Below are positions 16,601 to 25,139 of a DNA stretch of 64,000 nt, one piece after another. Below the pieces are notes generated by a model that had not been told where the DNA came from, did not search any database, and saw only the letters and a program-made list of their open reading frames with translations. This DNA is from Burkholderiaceae bacterium (GTDB lineage: Bacteria; Pseudomonadota; Gammaproteobacteria; Burkholderiales; Burkholderiaceae_B): NCBI GenBank assembly GCA_017983955.1, contig JAGOAJ010000010.1, forward strand, positions 51,981 through 115,980. Reading direction: 5' to 3'. A program made the translations under genes and the position numbers. How positions within the stretch are numbered: position 1 is the stretch's first letter; every line of letters begins with the position of its first letter.

Positions 16601-17851
16601 TCAAATCAGGGCAGACAAAGGGTTTTCGATAATGCGCTTAAAGACAGCCAGCCACTTCGCTGCAAGCGAGCCGTCAATGGCGCGGTGATCAACAGACAAG
16701 GTTACTGTCATGACCGATGCCACCTGCAGTGCCCCGTCAGTAACGACAGGACGCTGCTCGACCGCGCCCACAGCCAGTATGGCTGCCTGTGGCGGATTGA
16801 TAATGGCAGCAAATTCCTGCACGCCAAACATACCCAAATTACTAACGGTAAAGCTGCCGCCCTGGTATTCGTGCGGCGCCAGCTTGCCTGCGCGAGCGCG
16901 CGTGGCCAAATCAACAATGCTGGAAGCAATCAACGATATGGGCTTAGTATCTACGCCCAATACAACAGGTGTAATCAGCCCGGTATCGGTAGACACCGCC
17001 ACAGCGATATCAATGTTGCTGTACTGGCGCAAGGCGGCATCCGTCCAGCTGACATTCATTTCGGGTAGTTCGCGCAAGGCGGCGCCTACCGCCTTGACGA
17101 TAATGTCGTTGACCGACACTTTGCAGATTCCGCCTGCATTGACCTGAGCACGCAAGGCCAAAAGACTATCCATGCGGCAATCGGCACGCAAATAAAAATG
17201 CGGAATAGTGGCTTTGCTTTCGGACAAGCGACGCGCGATGGTGCGGCGCATACCGGAATGGGGTGTTTCCGTATAGGCGGCAGCAATGGCTGTAGACGTT
17301 ACAGGCACGGCCACAGCTGCCAATGGCGCCCCAGCAACATTAAACGACACGGCCTGAACGTCACGCTTGATGATGCGCCCACGCGGACCACTGCCGTTTA
17401 AGGTCGCCAGATCAATACCGGCGTCGCTGGCCAATCGGCGCGCCAGCGGACTGGCGAAAATACGCTGGCCGGTTTGCGCGACGGGTGCCGTTGCTTGTGC
17501 CGCCGGGGATGCTAGGGCGGCAGGCTGCTGCTCCGGTTCATCTGCAGCTTGAATCGCCAACCCCTCTTGGGCCAACAACGCATCAATATTTACGTCTTTT
17601 TCACCGGGTGCATACAACACGGCAATAGGTGCCCCGACGTCAATGTCTTTACCGGCAGCGCCTAGTATCTTGCCCAGCACACCGGCCTGATCAGCAGCGA
17701 ACTCAATCACCGCTTTTTCAGTTTCAATTTCAGCCAGGCAATCACCGATAGCAACAAGGTCACCTTCGTTTTTGCTCCAAGCCACTATGACCGCCGACGT
17801 GGTGTTGGCGGCGACTTCAGGCATACGGATAAGTGTCGCCATGTCAGTCAT
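16601..17851 (-). CDS. Dihydrolipoamide acyltransferase (E2) of a 2-oxo-acid or acetoin dehydrogenase complex
   Basis: 416-residue E2 core protein. Domain order: one lipoyl domain (residues 1-80) with lipoylated Lys46 in EIETEKAV; an Ala/Pro linker; a peripheral-subunit-binding domain at about 131-166 (IFASPLARRLASDAGIDL); and a catalytic domain ending with the active-site motif VDHRAIDG (His about 389). A single lipoyl domain is typical of accessory complexes (acetoin, branched-chain) rather than the main proteobacterial pyruvate dehydrogenase. It overlaps the VOC gene stop by 8 bases and is followed by E3. The acyl group transferred depends on the E1, whose substrate is unknown. Confidence 0.92.
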   Translation of the reverse strand: MTDMATLIRMPEVAANTTSAVIVAWSKNEGDLVAIGDCLAEIETEKAVIEFAADQAGVLGKILGAAGKDIDVGAPIAVLYAPGEKDVNIDALLAQEGLAIQAADEPEQQPAALASPAAQATAPVAQTGQRIFASPLARRLASDAGIDLATLNGSGPRGRIIKRDVQAVSFNVAGAPLAAVAVPVTSTAIAAAYTETPHSGMRRTIARRLSESKATIPHFYLRADCRMDSLLALRAQVNAGGICKVSVNDIIVKAVGAALRELPEMNVSWTDAALRQYSNIDIAVAVSTDTGLITPVVLGVDTKPISLIASSIVDLATRARAGKLAPHEYQGGSFTVSNLGMFGVQEFAAIINPPQAAILAVGAVEQRPVVTDGALQVASVMTVTLSVDHRAIDGSLAAKWLAVFKRIIENPLSALI

Positions 17852-18329
17852 TCCTTTTTTGCAGATCAGAACGATAGCTTGCTATATCTTCATACTCAAC
17901 CAGTTCCAGTATGTTGCCTTCAGGATCGCGGCAGAAGGCCAGATATACGCCAGGACGGACCTCGACACGTTCATTGCCGGTCATGAACTCGGTCCCTGCT
18001 TCAAGCAAGCGTGTAATCGCCGCGCTAATATCCGCAACGATAAACGTCAGGTAGACCGCGTTAGGCTGGTCCAATATGTAGGTTGGTGTCGGATTTGCGG
18101 CCACAGGCACATTCGGCGCCAGCAGTTTGATGCGCTCGCCAAACGAGGTTTGCAGGCGAACCACTGTGTAGCCGTCTGCAGACATAGCCGCTGCCGCTGA
18201 CTTTTCAGCGGGGACTACAAATTCGCTGACAAAAGTAAAATCTAAACACTCTTCATAAAAACGTCGTAAGCCGGGCAGGTCACGGCAGGCGATACCCAAC
18301 TCCAGGGGCGCGGTCATTTCAAATTTCAT
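17844..18329 (-). CDS. VOC superfamily (glyoxalase/dioxygenase-fold) protein
   Basis: 161-residue vicinal-oxygen-chelate protein. It shows the paired beta-alpha-beta modules: LGIACRDLPGLRRFYEECLD in the first, and VYLTFIVADISAAITRLLEAG with the terminal CRDPEGNILELVEY in the second. The conserved metal-ligand-type Glu is in the last strand. Such proteins act as glyoxalases, epimerases, isomerases or ring-cleavage enzymes, and the sequence alone does not decide. A clear ribosome site (AAGGAGAA) precedes the ATG. It lies between the E1 and E2 genes, so it probably handles the E1 substrate, for example isomerising it or detoxifying a 2-oxo aldehyde (inference). Confidence 0.85.
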   Translation of the reverse strand: MKFEMTAPLELGIACRDLPGLRRFYEECLDFTFVSEFVVPAEKSAAAAMSADGYTVVRLQTSFGERIKLLAPNVPVAANPTPTYILDQPNAVYLTFIVADISAAITRLLEAGTEFMTGNERVEVRPGVYLAFCRDPEGNILELVEYEDIASYRSDLQKRND

Positions 18330-18341
18330 GGCGTTCTCCTT

Positions 18342-20534
18342 TTAAGCGCTTGCGCCTTGATTGCGCATTGCCTGTTTCACACCTTCGGCCACTTCTTCGG
18401 TACGAGCGCAAGCAGCACGTTCTAGTACCTTGGAAATGCTAGGCGATGCTTCACCACCGGTAACACGCTGCACTGGCTGATCCAACCAATCAAAAAAGCG
18501 CTGCTGAATTTCGTCAGATAGCCAACCACCATAAGACGTACCCTGCGCACCCTGCTCTACGATCAAGACATTATTGGTCTTGCGTATGCTGTCGCCTATG
18601 GTGTCCCAGTCAATACTGGCCCGGTCAAGCCAGCGTAGATCGATTACATCGGCATCCACCCCGGTTTGTTCTACGGCTTCCAGCGAGTGCGCCACCATGG
18701 ACAGATAGGTCAAGATAGTCAGGTCTTTACCGCTGCGGCGCACAGCCGCCTTGCCAAAGGGGGTCTGGTAGTCCAGGTCGTCCACCGGGGCAGGTCCACT
18801 AGAGGCATAAAGATCTACGTGCTCTATGACCAGCACGGGATCTTTAAGCGCCAGTGCAGCGTTCATCAAGCCTACATAATCAAAAGGCGTAGACGCGGCA
18901 ACAATACGCCAGCCTGGGCTGGTCGCAAAAATGCCGGCTGGATCCATGGAGTGCTGCGAGCCATAGCCTGTGCCCATGGCCACCTTGGTGCGCAACACCA
19001 GCGGCATATCGATATCGCCGCCAAACATATGGCGTGCCTTGCCTATCTGGTTAAACACCTGATCGGCGGCAACCCACATGAAATCGGGATACATAAACTC
19101 GACCACGGGCTTGAAGCGCCCATCCATCGCCATTCCGCCGCCCAAACCTACAAATGCGTTTTCACTGATGGGCGTACCCAGAACACGGTCCGGAAACTTA
19201 TCTTTCAGGCCACGCGTAGCGCCGTTGGTGCCGCCCTTGAGTCGGTGTATATCTTCGCCCATGACGACAATACCGTTATCGGTTTGCATACGGCGGTCCA
19301 TGACATCGGCAACTAAATCAATGAATTTGCGATTTTCCAGCTTGCCCTTGAAGGTGTCCTGCTCTTCGGTGCGCGCCCCTGCCAGTTCACTGAGATCACC
19401 GCGCATACCTACATCTCGAAAACCCGGCTCGGGCCAAAGCTCAGGACGTATGCGTTTTTTACCTGCTTTACTGCTGGGATCGATTTCGGTCAGAGCAGCA
19501 ACAGCCTGCGCCATGGACGACTGCATGCGGGCGCGCAGATCAGCGATGTCTTGTTCGGTGATCAACCCGCGTTCCTGCATACGGCGCCCCAGAATATCCA
19601 GCGGATCACGTTGACGCCAAGCCTGTTCTTCTTCTTTGCTGCGGTAGCCAAAGGCGCTGCCCGGAAAACCGCCATTCTGGTGGAAAAAGCGGTAGACATC
19701 AGCTTCGATGATGGTTGGCCCATTACCAGCCCGCATATGCGCCAGCGCTTGTTCCATCGCAAGATGAACCGCCAACGGATCCATACCATCTACTTTCCAG
19801 CTAGGAATATTAAAGGCCGAACCACGCGCCGATAGCCGTGGCTCGGCGGTCGCTTCTTCGACATTCGTGGAAACAGCGTAACCATTGTTCTCGATAAAGA
19901 AACACAAGGGGAGCTTCCAGACTGCAGCCAGATTCATGGTTTCCAGCACCGAGCCGATATTCACTGCGCCATCGCCAAAATAGGTGACAGCGACTGCATC
20001 GGTACCGGCATGCTTGTGCGCCCAGGCGGCACCTGCCGCTAGCGGAACCCCGCCCCCGACGATCGCATTGGTGCCCAAGACTCCCGCGTCGTCCCAGCGC
20101 AAGTGCATAGAGCCGCCTCGACCCCGGCAAAAACCCTGTGACAGACCCAAAATTTCAGCCAAGGTACGCTGCAACAAAACGTCCACTTCAGACGAAAGTC
20201 CTGCCCTGGGGTCAATACCGGCGGGCGTGACATAGCCCAGCGCTTTACTTAAAAACTGATGGTGACCACGATGCGAACCGTTGATCTGGTCAGCCGCCGT
20301 CAAAGGCACGATGGAACCTGCCGCCCCGCCTTCTTGACCTATGCTGGAGTGCGCGGGCCCATGAACCAACCCTTCCATGGCAAGCTCGACCACGGTTTCT
20401 TCAAAGGCGCGAATCAAATGCAAATGCGACAACAAGGTGCCCAGTAACTTGGGGTCGGCCTGCTGCCAATCGGCTTCGGTAGTACGCAACTCCACCCATT
20501 TGGAAGCAGGGGACAGCGCAATAATTTCTGACAT
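18342..20534 (-). CDS. Fused E1 alpha-beta subunit, ThDP-dependent 2-oxo-acid/acetoin-type dehydrogenase
   Basis: 730-residue protein joining what are usually two E1 polypeptides. The alpha part (about residues 30-370) has GRGGSMHL and the ThDP-binding motif GDGAVNIG (from 187) to ENNGYAVS (217). The beta part (from about 400) has VMGEDIHRLKGGTNGATRGL, the TPISENAFVGLGGGMAM segment with the ThDP-activating Glu, VEFMYPDF, and a transketolase C-terminal domain (VLIVEQGAQGTSYGGWL). It decarboxylates or cleaves a 2-oxo acid or alpha-hydroxyketone and acylates E2 lipoate. The start at 20534 is set by CGGAGAT upstream; a longer frame to 20600 runs into the previous gene. Neighbours E2, E3 and VOC follow in order. 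Substrate class undetermined. Confidence 0.92.
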   Translation of the reverse strand: MSEIIALSPASKWVELRTTEADWQQADPKLLGTLLSHLHLIRAFEETVVELAMEGLVHGPAHSSIGQEGGAAGSIVPLTAADQINGSHRGHHQFLSKALGYVTPAGIDPRAGLSSEVDVLLQRTLAEILGLSQGFCRGRGGSMHLRWDDAGVLGTNAIVGGGVPLAAGAAWAHKHAGTDAVAVTYFGDGAVNIGSVLETMNLAAVWKLPLCFFIENNGYAVSTNVEEATAEPRLSARGSAFNIPSWKVDGMDPLAVHLAMEQALAHMRAGNGPTIIEADVYRFFHQNGGFPGSAFGYRSKEEEQAWRQRDPLDILGRRMQERGLITEQDIADLRARMQSSMAQAVAALTEIDPSSKAGKKRIRPELWPEPGFRDVGMRGDLSELAGARTEEQDTFKGKLENRKFIDLVADVMDRRMQTDNGIVVMGEDIHRLKGGTNGATRGLKDKFPDRVLGTPISENAFVGLGGGMAMDGRFKPVVEFMYPDFMWVAADQVFNQIGKARHMFGGDIDMPLVLRTKVAMGTGYGSQHSMDPAGIFATSPGWRIVAASTPFDYVGLMNAALALKDPVLVIEHVDLYASSGPAPVDDLDYQTPFGKAAVRRSGKDLTILTYLSMVAHSLEAVEQTGVDADVIDLRWLDRASIDWDTIGDSIRKTNNVLIVEQGAQGTSYGGWLSDEIQQRFFDWLDQPVQRVTGGEASPSISKVLERAACARTEEVAEGVKQAMRNQGASA

Positions 20535-20568
20535 GAGATTTATCTCCGGATGGGATAGATACGATGAT

Positions 20569-21393
20569 TTAGATATAGCTGTAGGCAGACCAGCCGCCAT
20601 CGGCCACGATGACTTGACCGTTGATGAACGAAGCGTGTTCTGACGCCAGAAACAAGGCTAAGGTCGCAATTTCATGAGACTCGCCCAACCGGCCTGACGG
20701 CGTGCGCTTGGTCAATGCATCAAGATCCATGCGTCCTGCAGCAACCAATTGGTCGACTAGCGCCGTATAGACATAGCCTGGCGCAATGGCATTGACCCGT
20801 ACTCCTCGCTTGCCCCATTCAATCGCCAACACTTTGGTCAGCATGCTGACTGCCGCCTTGCTGGTGCAATAAGCCGCGCGTTCGGGGGCCGCTACCTGGC
20901 CATACATGGAAGACATATTAAGAATGACGCCATGGCCCTGGTCCAGCATGCCCTGCGCCACAGCTTGGGCGCAGTAGAAAACCCCATTCACATTGATATC
21001 CATGGCCTTGCGCCAATCGGTGCACGACAGTTCCAGCGTAGGCTGATTCATGGAAATACCGGCATTGTTCAGCAGAATATCAATGCCGCCGAACGCTGCT
21101 TGGGCAGCCGCTATTGCGGCTTGCACGGCCTGCTCATCAGTAACTGAGGCAACATAGGTCTCTATAGACAGCCCAGGAAATGACGACAATAACGTTGCAC
21201 GGCAGTGCTCCAGGTCCTGCGCACTGATATCCAATAAAGCCAGCTTAGCGCCAGTGGCGGCGAAGGCTTGCGCCATGGCAAAGCCTATGCCATTGCCCGC
21301 ACCCGTAATAAATACCACCTTATTGGCAAGCTCCAAAAAAGACTTGCCTTGTGCCAAGCGCGCAAGCACGTCGGCAGACATGGTATTTGTCAT
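20569..21393 (-). CDS. SDR family oxidoreductase
   Basis: 274-residue classical short-chain dehydrogenase with an N-terminal lead of about 25 residues before the Rossmann motif TGAGNGIGFA. NNAGISMNQP, MSSMYGQ and catalytic YCTSKAA are intact, and the C-terminus INGQVIVADGGW is typical. LLDIS after the second strand places Asp for NAD preference (inference). The start at 21393 gives an ATGA overlap with the livF stop; the upstream ATG at 21405 is less likely. The gene is coupled to the importer on one side and lies 34 bases before the fused E1 on the other, so it likely forms the E1 substrate by oxidising a hydroxyl. Confidence 0.92.
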   Translation of the reverse strand: MTNTMSADVLARLAQGKSFLELANKVVFITGAGNGIGFAMAQAFAATGAKLALLDISAQDLEHCRATLLSSFPGLSIETYVASVTDEQAVQAAIAAAQAAFGGIDILLNNAGISMNQPTLELSCTDWRKAMDINVNGVFYCAQAVAQGMLDQGHGVILNMSSMYGQVAAPERAAYCTSKAAVSMLTKVLAIEWGKRGVRVNAIAPGYVYTALVDQLVAAGRMDLDALTKRTPSGRLGESHEIATLALFLASEHASFINGQVIVADGGWSAYSYI

Positions 21394-22115
21394 ACTGCTA
21401 ACCAATCCTTCAGTAATTGTGGGTTGCTGGTAAGCTCGTCAGGCGTGCCGCTAAAGACGACATGACCATGCCCCAGCAAGCAGACATGGGTGGAAATTTT
21501 CAAGGCTATGGTCAGCTTTTGCTCAACCAAAATGACCGACACGCCGCGCCTATGAATATCTTGGATGGCCTCGCCAACAATGGTCACGACTTTAGGCGCC
21601 AGGCCTTCGGTAGGCTCGTCAATCAATATGATGTTGGGGTTGCCCAGCAATGACCGACATATGGTCAGCATCTGCTGCTCGCCCCCAGACAGATTGCCCG
21701 CCTGGGTATTGCGCCTTTCTTTCAGCCGTGGAAAATAATCAAACATTTGTTCGATAGTCCACTCTGGCGCGTCGGCGCGCTTGGCCTGCATGCCCATGAC
21801 CAGGTTTTCATCAACAGTCAGGTTGCCAAACACTTCCCTTTCTTCGGGTACGTAGGCAACGCCAGCACGAGCAATGGTGTAGGGCTGAGTACCTGCAAGA
21901 TTCTTGCCGTTTAGCAACACCTGCCCGCCTGTGGGCGGCACCAAGCCCATAACGGCCTTGATAGTAGTGGAACGCCCCGAACCATTACGCCCTAGCAGAC
22001 TCATGACCTCACCCCTGGCCACATCGAAACTCACGCCCTGCAGAATATGACTTTTGCCATAATGCGCATGCAAATCACGTACCGATAACAACGGTGCTTT
22101 GGATGTCTGGCTCAT
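21390..22115 (-). CDS. livF: Liv-type ABC transporter ATPase, LivF family (Walker A Arg variant)
   Basis: 241-residue LivF-type ATPase energising the importer encoded here. The signature motif is NLSGGEQQMLTICRSLL and Walker B is IILIDEPTEGLAP. The Walker A loop reads GRNGSGRST, with Arg48 where ATPases normally have the phosphate-binding Lys. The same change occurs in the other LivF of this window, so it is not a sequencing slip. Its partner LivG (upstream, 4-base overlap) has a normal Lys, giving an asymmetric pair. The 3' end overlaps the SDR start (ATGA). Confidence 0.93.
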   Translation of the reverse strand: MSQTSKAPLLSVRDLHAHYGKSHILQGVSFDVARGEVMSLLGRNGSGRSTTIKAVMGLVPPTGGQVLLNGKNLAGTQPYTIARAGVAYVPEEREVFGNLTVDENLVMGMQAKRADAPEWTIEQMFDYFPRLKERRNTQAGNLSGGEQQMLTICRSLLGNPNIILIDEPTEGLAPKVVTIVGEAIQDIHRRGVSVILVEQKLTIALKISTHVCLLGHGHVVFSGTPDELTSNPQLLKDWLAV

Positions 22116-22891
22116 GCCGATACCTCCGTGCCCAAATAAGCTTCCTGTACTTGGGCATTGGCCCGTATTTCATCAGGCGTACCGGTGGCGATAATTTCGC
22201 CATATACCAAGACACTGATACGATCGCTCAAGGAAAAAACCACATCCATATCGTGTTCTACGATCATCAGAGATCGCCCCTTGGTCAGTTCACGGATCAG
22301 CCCTACGGTATATTCGGTTTCCTCGCGCGACATACCTGCCATGGGCTCATCCAGCAGCAGCACTTTCGGATCCGACGCCAAGGCCATGCCAATTTCCAGC
22401 GACCGCTGCTCCGAGTAAGACAGTTCCCCACCTAAGGTGTCGCTATGCTGAGTAAGGCGCAGTTGCTCGAGCAATTGCTCGGTTTCTTGCGTTACCTTTC
22501 TGGAGCGCGAAATTGGCCGCCAAAAGTTGTACTGCAAGCCATAGCGACGCATCACGCCAAAGCGCAAATTTTCAAATACGCTTAGGCCGGGGAAGATATT
22601 GGTGATCTGAAATGATCTAGCCATGCCCAGGCGGTTAATGTTGCGGGCCTCCAGTCCCTGTATAGGCTGATTCTCTAGCAAGATCTGACCGGACGAGGGA
22701 CGGAACTGGCCTGAAATCAAGTGAAACAAGGTCGATTTTCCAGCACCATTGGGACCAATGATGGCGTGGCGTTCACCCTCGCGAAGCTCTAAATTAACCC
22801 CGCGAATAATGTGCGATTCGCCAAACGACTTGTGCACATCGACCAATGTCAGTATCGACTTGCTATCAGATGGTGTTATTGGGGTATTCAT
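22112..22891 (-). CDS. livG: Liv-type ABC transporter ATPase, LivG family
   Basis: 259-residue LivG-type ATPase with normal Walker A (GPNGAGKST), signature LSYSEQRSLEIGMALA (the C-loop is LSYSE rather than LSGGQ, common in LivG) and Walker B LLLDEPMAGM with the His switch VEHDMDVVFS. The long insert between Walker A and the signature (SFQITNIFPGLSVFENLRFG) is characteristic of LivG. Four-base overlaps with both livF and livM show tight coupling. It pairs with LivF in the inner-membrane complex. Confidence 0.94.
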   Translation of the reverse strand: MNTPITPSDSKSILTLVDVHKSFGESHIIRGVNLELREGERHAIIGPNGAGKSTLFHLISGQFRPSSGQILLENQPIQGLEARNINRLGMARSFQITNIFPGLSVFENLRFGVMRRYGLQYNFWRPISRSRKVTQETEQLLEQLRLTQHSDTLGGELSYSEQRSLEIGMALASDPKVLLLDEPMAGMSREETEYTVGLIRELTKGRSLMIVEHDMDVVFSLSDRISVLVYGEIIATGTPDEIRANAQVQEAYLGTEVSA

Positions 22892-24123
22892 GCTGCTTGC
22901 TCCTCACGCAGAGACTGCCATTTCCGGCTACCAAAAAGCACCACCACCACACCGGCCACCAGCAGCAGCACAGGTAGCAGCCAGGTTGACACTGCGCCAG
23001 GTAGCCATTGCTGACCGAAAAGCGCAACAGCGGGCCAGTCAACGCCATCTGCCAACAACGACTGATAGTCCTGATCCAGTATGCGTGCCAAGAACTCAAC
23101 CAGAAACACAAAGCCGCCAGCGGCGATCAAGCAGCCCACTATCCATGTGGACAGTACCCGCAACAGGGTAGCCCGCGTATGCTTGCTTCGATTACTGTTC
23201 CACCAGCTGCCTATGCTAAATAACCCAGCGGGCATAAACATCATGACCAATACGAAAATAACGCCTTGGTAGAGCAGCCAGGTACGAGTCATATCGGACA
23301 CTGCGTATCCGAAGAAAGTCATCACTGCAGCGCCCAACGCCGGGCCGAAGAATGCACCTATCCCACCGATATACGAGTTAAGCACTACCTGCGCCGACAA
23401 GTGCATATCGAAAATGACATAGTTGGCCGCCTCGTTATTCAAGGCTAGCAAAGCACCCGCAACACCCGAAAAAGTGGCTGACACAGTGAACACCATCAGA
23501 CGTAAAACGTGCACGTTGTAGCCCATAAAACGCAGACGATGGCTGTTTTCACGCAAGCCTTGGCATAGACGTCCCAATGGCGTACGTGTCAAAAAATACA
23601 GCAAAGCCAGGGATACCAATACCCATGCCAAGGTCAGGTAGTAAACATCGGTAGCCGTGGCAAACTCAATGCCCCAAACAGGCATACGCATAGCTGACAC
23701 ACCACCTTCACCACCGAAAAAATCTTTCAGGTGAGGAGCAAGCGAATGCAGCAGCTCGGCCAATGCCAGCGTAATCATGGAAAAGTAAACACCGCTACGC
23801 TGCGTAGAGAACCAACCGGCTGCCAGACCCAGCAAGCAACCTGCGAAGGCGCCCACGAGTGGCAGCAAGGGTGCCGGAAACAAGCCTGCACCGCCCAACG
23901 CGTTCATGGCATGGATAGTGGCGAAGGTGCCTATGCCAAAATAAGCGGCATGACCGAACGACAGCATGCCGCCCTGCCCCGCCAGTACATTAAAAGCACT
24001 GGCGAACAAGGCTGCGATCAACATTTGAATGGCCGCATTGACTAGCGATGTCGACATAAATGTAGGCACAGCCAACAAAAACGCCACCAGCAGCAATAAG
24101 ACCCATATACGTAAAAATTTCAT
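22888..24123 (-). CDS. livM: Liv-type ABC transporter permease, LivM family, with C-terminal extension
   Basis: 411-residue LivM permease. The core matches the family: LAGQGGMLSFGHAAYFGIG, coupling loop TPLGRLCQGLRENSHRLRFM, and GGIGAFFGPALGAAVMTFFG. It is about 90-100 residues longer than the two other LivM proteins of the window (311 and 323). After residue about 310 it adds a basic loop (SNRSKHTRATLLR) and two further hydrophobic segments (WIVGCLIAAGGFVFLVEFLA; LLPVLLLVAGVVVVLFG) around a periplasmic-looking stretch. The extension might contact the binding protein or a partner (inference). It overlaps livG by 4 bases and follows livH by 5. Confidence 0.92.
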   Translation of the reverse strand: MKFLRIWVLLLLVAFLLAVPTFMSTSLVNAAIQMLIAALFASAFNVLAGQGGMLSFGHAAYFGIGTFATIHAMNALGGAGLFPAPLLPLVGAFAGCLLGLAAGWFSTQRSGVYFSMITLALAELLHSLAPHLKDFFGGEGGVSAMRMPVWGIEFATATDVYYLTLAWVLVSLALLYFLTRTPLGRLCQGLRENSHRLRFMGYNVHVLRLMVFTVSATFSGVAGALLALNNEAANYVIFDMHLSAQVVLNSYIGGIGAFFGPALGAAVMTFFGYAVSDMTRTWLLYQGVIFVLVMMFMPAGLFSIGSWWNSNRSKHTRATLLRVLSTWIVGCLIAAGGFVFLVEFLARILDQDYQSLLADGVDWPAVALFGQQWLPGAVSTWLLPVLLLVAGVVVVLFGSRKWQSLREEQAA

Positions 24124-24128
24124 AGCGA

Positions 24129-25070
24129 CTACTCCCTGTTGCCCATCAAGCCTTGAGGCCTGAACAGCAATACCAGCAGCATCAACACGAACGGTATTGT
24201 GGCCGCCAGCGATGACACTTTCAGGGTTAGTAAGCCACCGATCTGCTCAGCCCAATCCCGAACTCCGAATACGCCAAATACATCGGCAAGGCTGTAGTCG
24301 ACACCCACTGCAAATGAAGAAATCAAGCCTATGAGTAAAGAAGACAACATGGCGCCTTCCAGGGAACCCAGACCACCGACCACCACAACCACGAACACCA
24401 ACACGCCTAGTTCCAGCGCCATATTGGGATTGGTGGTGTAGAAAGCACCGGCTACCGCGCCAGCCAGGCCGGCCAGGGCGGCGCCAACGCCAAACACGCC
24501 CATGAAAACCATGGGTACGTTGTGACCTAGCGCCTCGACCATACGTGGACGGTAAATTGCCGAACGAACCACAATGCCGACTCGGGTCTTGGTCAGCAGC
24601 AAATAGATCAGCACAAACATCAGTATTGAAGTACCGCCGATCAACAGCCGATAAAAGGGATAGTCCGCGCCAAATAGCGGGAACGCCGAGAAGCTTAATG
24701 ACTCGGGCACACGATAATCAACGGGGTAATTACCGTAGAAAAGCTTGATCACTTCCGTGATGATGAATGACAAGCCAAAGGTCAGGAGCAACTGGTGACC
24801 ATGTCCATACCGATGAACACGACGCAACATATAGCGCTCAACTAACGCACCTAAAACACCAACGATCAATGGCGAAATAATGATGGCAGGCCAGAAACCC
24901 ATAACCTTCTGAAGACTGTACGCCAGGTAGGCGCCAACCATATAGAACGACGTATGGGCAAAGTTAAGTACGCCCATCATCCCGAAAATCAGGGTCAGGC
25001 CGGCCGAAACCATGAACAGCAGCAATCCATAGATCGTGCCGTTCAATAAAGAGACTGTAAAAAATTCCAT
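24129..25070 (-). CDS. livH: Liv-type ABC transporter permease, LivH family
   Basis: 313-residue LivH permease with eight or so hydrophobic helices. Hallmarks: AGLTLIFGMMGVLNFAHTSF near the N-terminus, the coupling loop TRVGIVVRSAIYRPRMVEAL, and VVVVVGGLGSLEGAMLSSLL. The C-terminus LLFRPQGLMGNRE is typical. It follows the binding-protein gene by 69 bases, which contain a strong hairpin at 25096-25125. It forms the membrane channel with LivM. Confidence 0.93.
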   Translation of the reverse strand: MEFFTVSLLNGTIYGLLLFMVSAGLTLIFGMMGVLNFAHTSFYMVGAYLAYSLQKVMGFWPAIIISPLIVGVLGALVERYMLRRVHRYGHGHQLLLTFGLSFIITEVIKLFYGNYPVDYRVPESLSFSAFPLFGADYPFYRLLIGGTSILMFVLIYLLLTKTRVGIVVRSAIYRPRMVEALGHNVPMVFMGVFGVGAALAGLAGAVAGAFYTTNPNMALELGVLVFVVVVVGGLGSLEGAMLSSLLIGLISSFAVGVDYSLADVFGVFGVRDWAEQIGGLLTLKVSSLAATIPFVLMLLVLLFRPQGLMGNRE

Positions 25071-25095
25071 AATTGCACCATATAGGCAATCGGGA

Positions 25096-25125
25096 CGGCA
25101 GCACTGGCCGAATGCCAGGCTGCCG
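25096..25125 (-). promoter_or_regulatory. Strong hairpin between binding-protein and livH genes
   Basis: The two arms CGGCAGC and GCTGCCG enclose an inner stem CTGGC/GCCAG with a CGAAT loop and a single bulged A, giving 12 base pairs in 30 bases. No U-run follows on the minus strand, so it is more like an mRNA-protecting or partial-termination hairpin than a full terminator. Such structures after binding-protein genes are known to raise the binding-protein message over the membrane genes, as in malE-malF. Confidence 0.6.
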
Positions 25126-25139
25126 CTGCGTGCCCGTTG

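Noticed and set aside
16148-17068. 306-codon open frame on the plus strand
   Set aside because: Antisense across the E3 and E2 genes; composition mirrors the complementary codons and no motif is seen.
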